Positions 61,501 to 64,000 of a stretch of DNA of 64,000 nucleotides are shown here, in pieces (the stretch's first letter is position 1; each line of letters opens with the position of its first letter). A program made the translations under genes and the position numbers. The notes beneath the pieces were generated by a model. That model was not told the DNA's origin. It did no database searches and saw nothing but the letters and a program-made list of their open reading frames with translations. This DNA comes from Caecitellus pseudoparvulus (taxonomy: Eukaryota; Bigyra: Bicosoecida): positions 496,001 to 560,000 of the forward strand of contig CBFFRQ010000067.1 in NCBI GenBank assembly GCA_965644315.1, given 5' to 3'.

Positions 61501-62015
61501 CGCCCACCATCGACACAGCCTTACCTGCTCCTGCCGGCACGCCTCCCAAACCTATAAAGGGCCGCACTGCACCCGCCCCGCTTCCCGAGGCACCCCAGGC
61601 CTCCAGCATCGCAGCCAAGTACAGCGGCGGTGACTCGCCACACGCACCTCCAAGGCCTGACCCGTGGCTGGCCAGCATAGTCCTGCCCCACCTGCGCCAG
61701 GCCGCATCCAAGCGCCGCTCGGCTCTGCAGGGCATCGAGGATGCAGCGGGAATGCTGCCGCTGGTGCCTGCTGCGTCAGCCTCGCCCCCGGGAGGGGGCC
61801 AGGCGCCCACCACGTCCAAAGACACCTGCGAGGGAGGGCGGGAAGCTCCACCTCTCCTTGCCCCTGCCACCGTTCGCGCTGGACGTGCACCTCGCAGCCC
61901 AGCGCGGAGCCTTACGACGCCCCATGGAAACGAGACTCCCTTTCAAGCGACGCCAGAGGCGAAAAGCCGACCAGGCGCGGTGCTGGGAGCGACAGGGACA
62001 CCCTGGAGCGAGTAG
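58528..62015 (+). CDS. Low-complexity protein with recurrent RPxSA motifs, unknown function
   Basis: Exons 58528-58908 and 58995-62015 (GTGAGT donor, CACAG acceptor, phase 0) give 1,133 residues. No folded domain is recognised. The protein is basic and Ala/Ser/Thr/Pro/Arg-rich, and repeats a short motif: RRRPTSALS, ARPTSASSSK, RPASATRARPSSAHA, RRPHTAGTG, RPHSAAPA, RPRSAEAA, RRPTSASPR and RPASAKPRR. One helical stretch (VRDDLQRRQAEAAKRVQAAMVAQTRAL) may form a coiled coil. Recurrent RP(x)SA motifs occur in basic, microtubule-associated protist proteins in my recollection, so a cytoskeletal or ciliary role is a guess consistent with the kinesin-2 gene but not demonstrated. The start could be the ATG at 58528 or that at 58540. 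Confidence 0.72.
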
Positions 62016-62472
62016 CCTGGCTCGGTACATGCTGGGCTGGGAGTATGGGCGGTACATTGCTGTTTGTTCTGCATTCAGGTGCAGCCGCCACGCGAGTCCG
62101 GCGTTTGCTGGGTTGGCGTGGAGGCCGGCCAAGCAAACTTGCACTGCACCGCTTGCAACAGGGCAGGGCGTGTACACATGGACACGATGCACCACATGCT
62201 TCACCCAAGGCAGCCACCAGCATGGCCTGAAGTGCCAAGAGCATTGCAGGCGAGCACTGTATCTAGAGCAGCGCAAATGACCGATCTGTGGCGCGTACAA
62301 GCCCGTTGTGTAGCTGCAATGAGTCCGCCTGCCAGGCTGCACTCCATCTCTGCACTCCTGAACCAACCACAGCCGGTGCAAGTCCCGTACAACCACCCAT
62401 TCTCGTCATGCACACTCGGCATGTGTGGCAAGGCGGGCGATCTTGACATTCTCCTTTTGCCGTCCCCCCTGC
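62016..62472. other. Convergent intergenic region
   Basis: 457 bases between the stops of the RPxSA gene (plus) and the ankyrin gene (minus), so mostly two 3' UTRs. Unremarkable sequence; short frames on both strands show no domain signal. No RNA gene or repeat. Confidence 0.35.
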
Positions 62473-63471
62473 TCACTCTGACCGTGAAGCCTTCCCTGCC
62501 GGAGATGCTCTTGCTGACCGTCTGTGTGGCCGTGGCTGCCTCCGCGCTCTCAAGGTTGCGCGCAGCAGCACCATGGACCGCCGCCCTTGCCGAGTGCTCG
62601 TGCCGCCCCACACAGCATCCTTGCCGAGCCGCACAGCTGCCTGTCCGGCCTCAAGTCGTGCTTGCAGTGGGATGGAGCGATGGCCGGTAAGGGCCAGAAG
62701 CTCTCGAATCACGTCCGCCTGTGCTCTTTCCCAGGCATAACGGAAAGCAATGTCACTCTCGCCCCCAACTCCAGCATGCACGTCCACGGCTCGGTGCCCA
62801 GTCAATGCGAGCAGCTCGCGCACCACATCCACGTGACCCTTAATACAGGCCCATAGGAAGCCAAACTCAGGCTCACCCACAGGCCCAGCGTGCACATCCA
62901 CCTCACGGTGCCCAGTCAGCGCCAACAGCTCGCGCACCACTGCCGCATGTCCGTACTGACAGGCCCATCGAAAGCCAAACTCAGGATTACCCTTACAGCC
63001 AGCATGCACATCCACCTCACGGTGCCCAGTCAGTGCCAGCAGCACACGCACCACTTCCAGATGCCCATTGCGGCAGGCATACCGGAAGCAATACTCGGGG
63101 TAGCCCTTGGGTCCAGCGTGCACATCCACCTCGCGTTCACCTGTCAGAGCCAAGAGCTCGCGCACCACATCAATGTGTCCGTGCACACATGCAGCTCGGA
63201 AGCCAGCCTCGGGCCCATCATCATCCCCAGTATGCACATCCACAGCACAATCCCCCTCCAACGCCAGAAGCTTGCGCAGCAAATCCGCGTGCCCTGTCCT
63301 GCATGCAGCCAGAAACACTGCTGTTGACTCGCTACTCGTCAAGCCTTCCACCTCCGCCTCCACACCACCCCCATTCCCCTGCAACAAGCTTAGCAGTTGA
63401 CTCGTCTCCTCAGCATCACATGCGGTCCGCCACTTCGCAAAAAAGAAGTGATTGCCGCTGTCGTCAGCCAT
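62473..63471 (-). CDS. Ankyrin-repeat protein
   Basis: Single exon, 332 residues from the ATG at 63471 (MADDSGNHFFFAKW). At least five 34-35-residue ankyrin-like repeats of a nearly uniform unit are visible, with the core VVRELLALTGHREVDVHAG, then a variable dipeptide and FRWACxxGH at the start of the next. Near-identity of repeats at both protein and base level implies recent expansion or gene conversion. The extreme C-terminus is Arg-rich (VLLRATLRARRQPRP) and does not look like repeat. Ankyrin arrays bind proteins; the partner cannot be told. A paralogue follows at 63712. Confidence 0.9.
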   Translation of the reverse strand: MADDSGNHFFFAKWRTACDAEETSQLLSLLQGNGGGVEAEVEGLTSSESTAVFLAACRTGHADLLRKLLALEGDCAVDVHTGDDDGPEAGFRAACVHGHIDVVRELLALTGEREVDVHAGPKGYPEYCFRYACRNGHLEVVRVLLALTGHREVDVHAGCKGNPEFGFRWACQYGHAAVVRELLALTGHREVDVHAGPVGEPEFGFLWACIKGHVDVVRELLALTGHRAVDVHAGVGGESDIAFRYAWERAQADVIRELLALTGHRSIPLQARLEAGQAAVRLGKDAVWGGTSTRQGRRSMVLLRATLRARRQPRPHRRSARASPAGKASRSE

Positions 63472-63711
63472 GGTATGTTGGATCCAGTTTCCGCACTTCC
63501 CCACCTCTCACCAACCTACGCTACTGCACGGGTAGCACAGGCGGTACAGGCAAGAAGCTTGATCGCCTGTGCACACTGCACAACCATAGAAGGGTGTATT
63601 GTGTCTGACCAAGGGCATTGAATGCCCGGCATTGCGTGTCATGCCCATTTGAATGTGCTTGGCTCACGGCGTGTGCATTGCCCAGGTCACAGACCACGCC
63701 TGCGCCCCCGC

Positions 63712-63999
63712 TCACTCTGACCGTGAAGCCTTCCCTGCTCGCGACCCCACTGCACTGCCTGCGTGTGGCCGTGGCCGCTTCCGTGCTCTCAAGGTTGCGC
63801 GCAGCAGCACCATGGCGTGCCGCCCTTGCCGAGTGCTCGTGCCGCCCCACACGGCATCCTTGCCAGGCTGTACAGCTGCCTGACCAGCCTCAAGTCGCGC
63901 TTGCAGTGAGATGGCGCGATGGCCGGTGAGGCCCAGCAGCTCACGCACTACGCCAACGTTTCCATGCTCACAAGCAATTTGAAAGCCATCCTCAGACGT
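63712..63999 (-). CDS. Second ankyrin-repeat gene, 3' part, cut by window end
   Basis: The frame is open to the right edge and ends at 63712. It encodes EDGFQIACEHGNVGVV followed by RELLGLTGHRAISLQARLEAGQ, and a C-terminal Arg-rich tail almost identical to that of the gene at 62473 (GKDAVWGGTSTRQGR, MVLLRATLRAR, GKASRSE). Same strand and order as that gene, so it is a tandem duplicate; at least one ankyrin unit is inside the window and the rest is outside. The gap between the two genes is only 240 bases. Confidence 0.85.
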   Translation of the reverse strand, partial: TSEDGFQIACEHGNVGVVRELLGLTGHRAISLQARLEAGQAAVQPGKDAVWGGTSTRQGRHAMVLLRATLRARKRPRPHAGSAVGSRAGKASRSE

Positions 64000-64000
64000 C

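Noticed and set aside
1-64000. CRISPR arrays, insertion sequences, retroelements or viral genes
   Set aside because: No regular spacer array, terminal repeats, transposase, integrase or reverse-transcriptase motifs were seen.
1-64000. tRNA, rRNA or snRNA genes
   Set aside because: No cloverleaf B-box or rRNA stretch was noticed by eye; a covariance-model scan would be needed to exclude them.
1-64000. Prokaryotic operon organisation
   Set aside because: Pervasive GT-AG introns, eukaryotic protein families and Kozak-like starts rule it out; many open frames beginning at GTG, CTG or TTG are exon continuations, not starts.

Overview
This is a nuclear segment from a GC-rich, gene-dense, unicellular eukaryote. 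Most genes are split by short GT-AG introns, mostly about 55-240 bases. Start codons usually sit in a Kozak-like CACC-ATG-G context, and low-complexity Ser/Gly/Ala/Pro tracts fill many proteins. A kinesin-2 motor implies a flagellate or ciliate lineage. A hybrid histidine kinase rules out an animal. A Zn2Cys6 regulator and a CIPK/SnRK3-like kinase fit an alga or other free-living protist. I cannot fix the phylum, and no plastid gene is visible. Exon coordinates were inferred by hand: at each junction I required a GT donor, an AG acceptor, matching codon phase and continuity of a recognised fold.

Layout. 1-8.1 kb: the C-terminal part of a MutS/MSH1-type repair protein, an organellar seryl-tRNA synthetase, an unknown protein with an internally duplicated domain, and a membrane-anchored WD40 protein of TBL2 type. 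8.5-17.8 kb: a very large membrane hybrid histidine kinase, then a Wee1/Myt1-like kinase. 18.0-28.1 kb, minus strand: a secreted bacterial-like alpha/beta hydrolase, a repeat protein with an SDIF..DPW motif, and a SEL1L/HRD3-like ERAD protein. 28.4-37.1 kb, plus strand: Rab5, the ER HSP90 GRP94, a cyclin and a CIPK-like kinase. 37.5-42.2 kb: an unknown protein and mitochondrial HSP70. 42.2-46.8 kb, minus strand: a small membrane protein, kinesin-2 and a mitochondrial crotonase-family protein. 47.2-62.0 kb, plus strand: a PKA-like kinase, cytosolic TyrRS, an RCC1-repeat protein, a Zn2Cys6/PAS-like transcription factor, a U1A/U2B''-type spliceosomal RRM protein and a protein studded with RPxSA motifs. 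62.5-64 kb, minus strand: two tandem ankyrin-repeat genes, the second cut by the window end.

The genes are mostly independent housekeeping and signalling genes, not a pathway cluster. Two loose themes are secretory-pathway quality control (GRP94, SEL1L, Rab5, TBL2-like) and cell-cycle or environmental signalling (histidine kinase, Myt1-like, cyclin, CIPK-like, PKA). Genome-scale signals worth attention are the strong 5' bias of introns and the frequent GTGCG splice donor. Gene-scale signals are a domain-duplicated unknown, a histidine kinase with huge insertions between its catalytic boxes, a GRP94 without a KDEL-type tail, a crotonase without the usual glutamates, and a recent ankyrin duplication. 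I did not find a clearly new multi-gene system.
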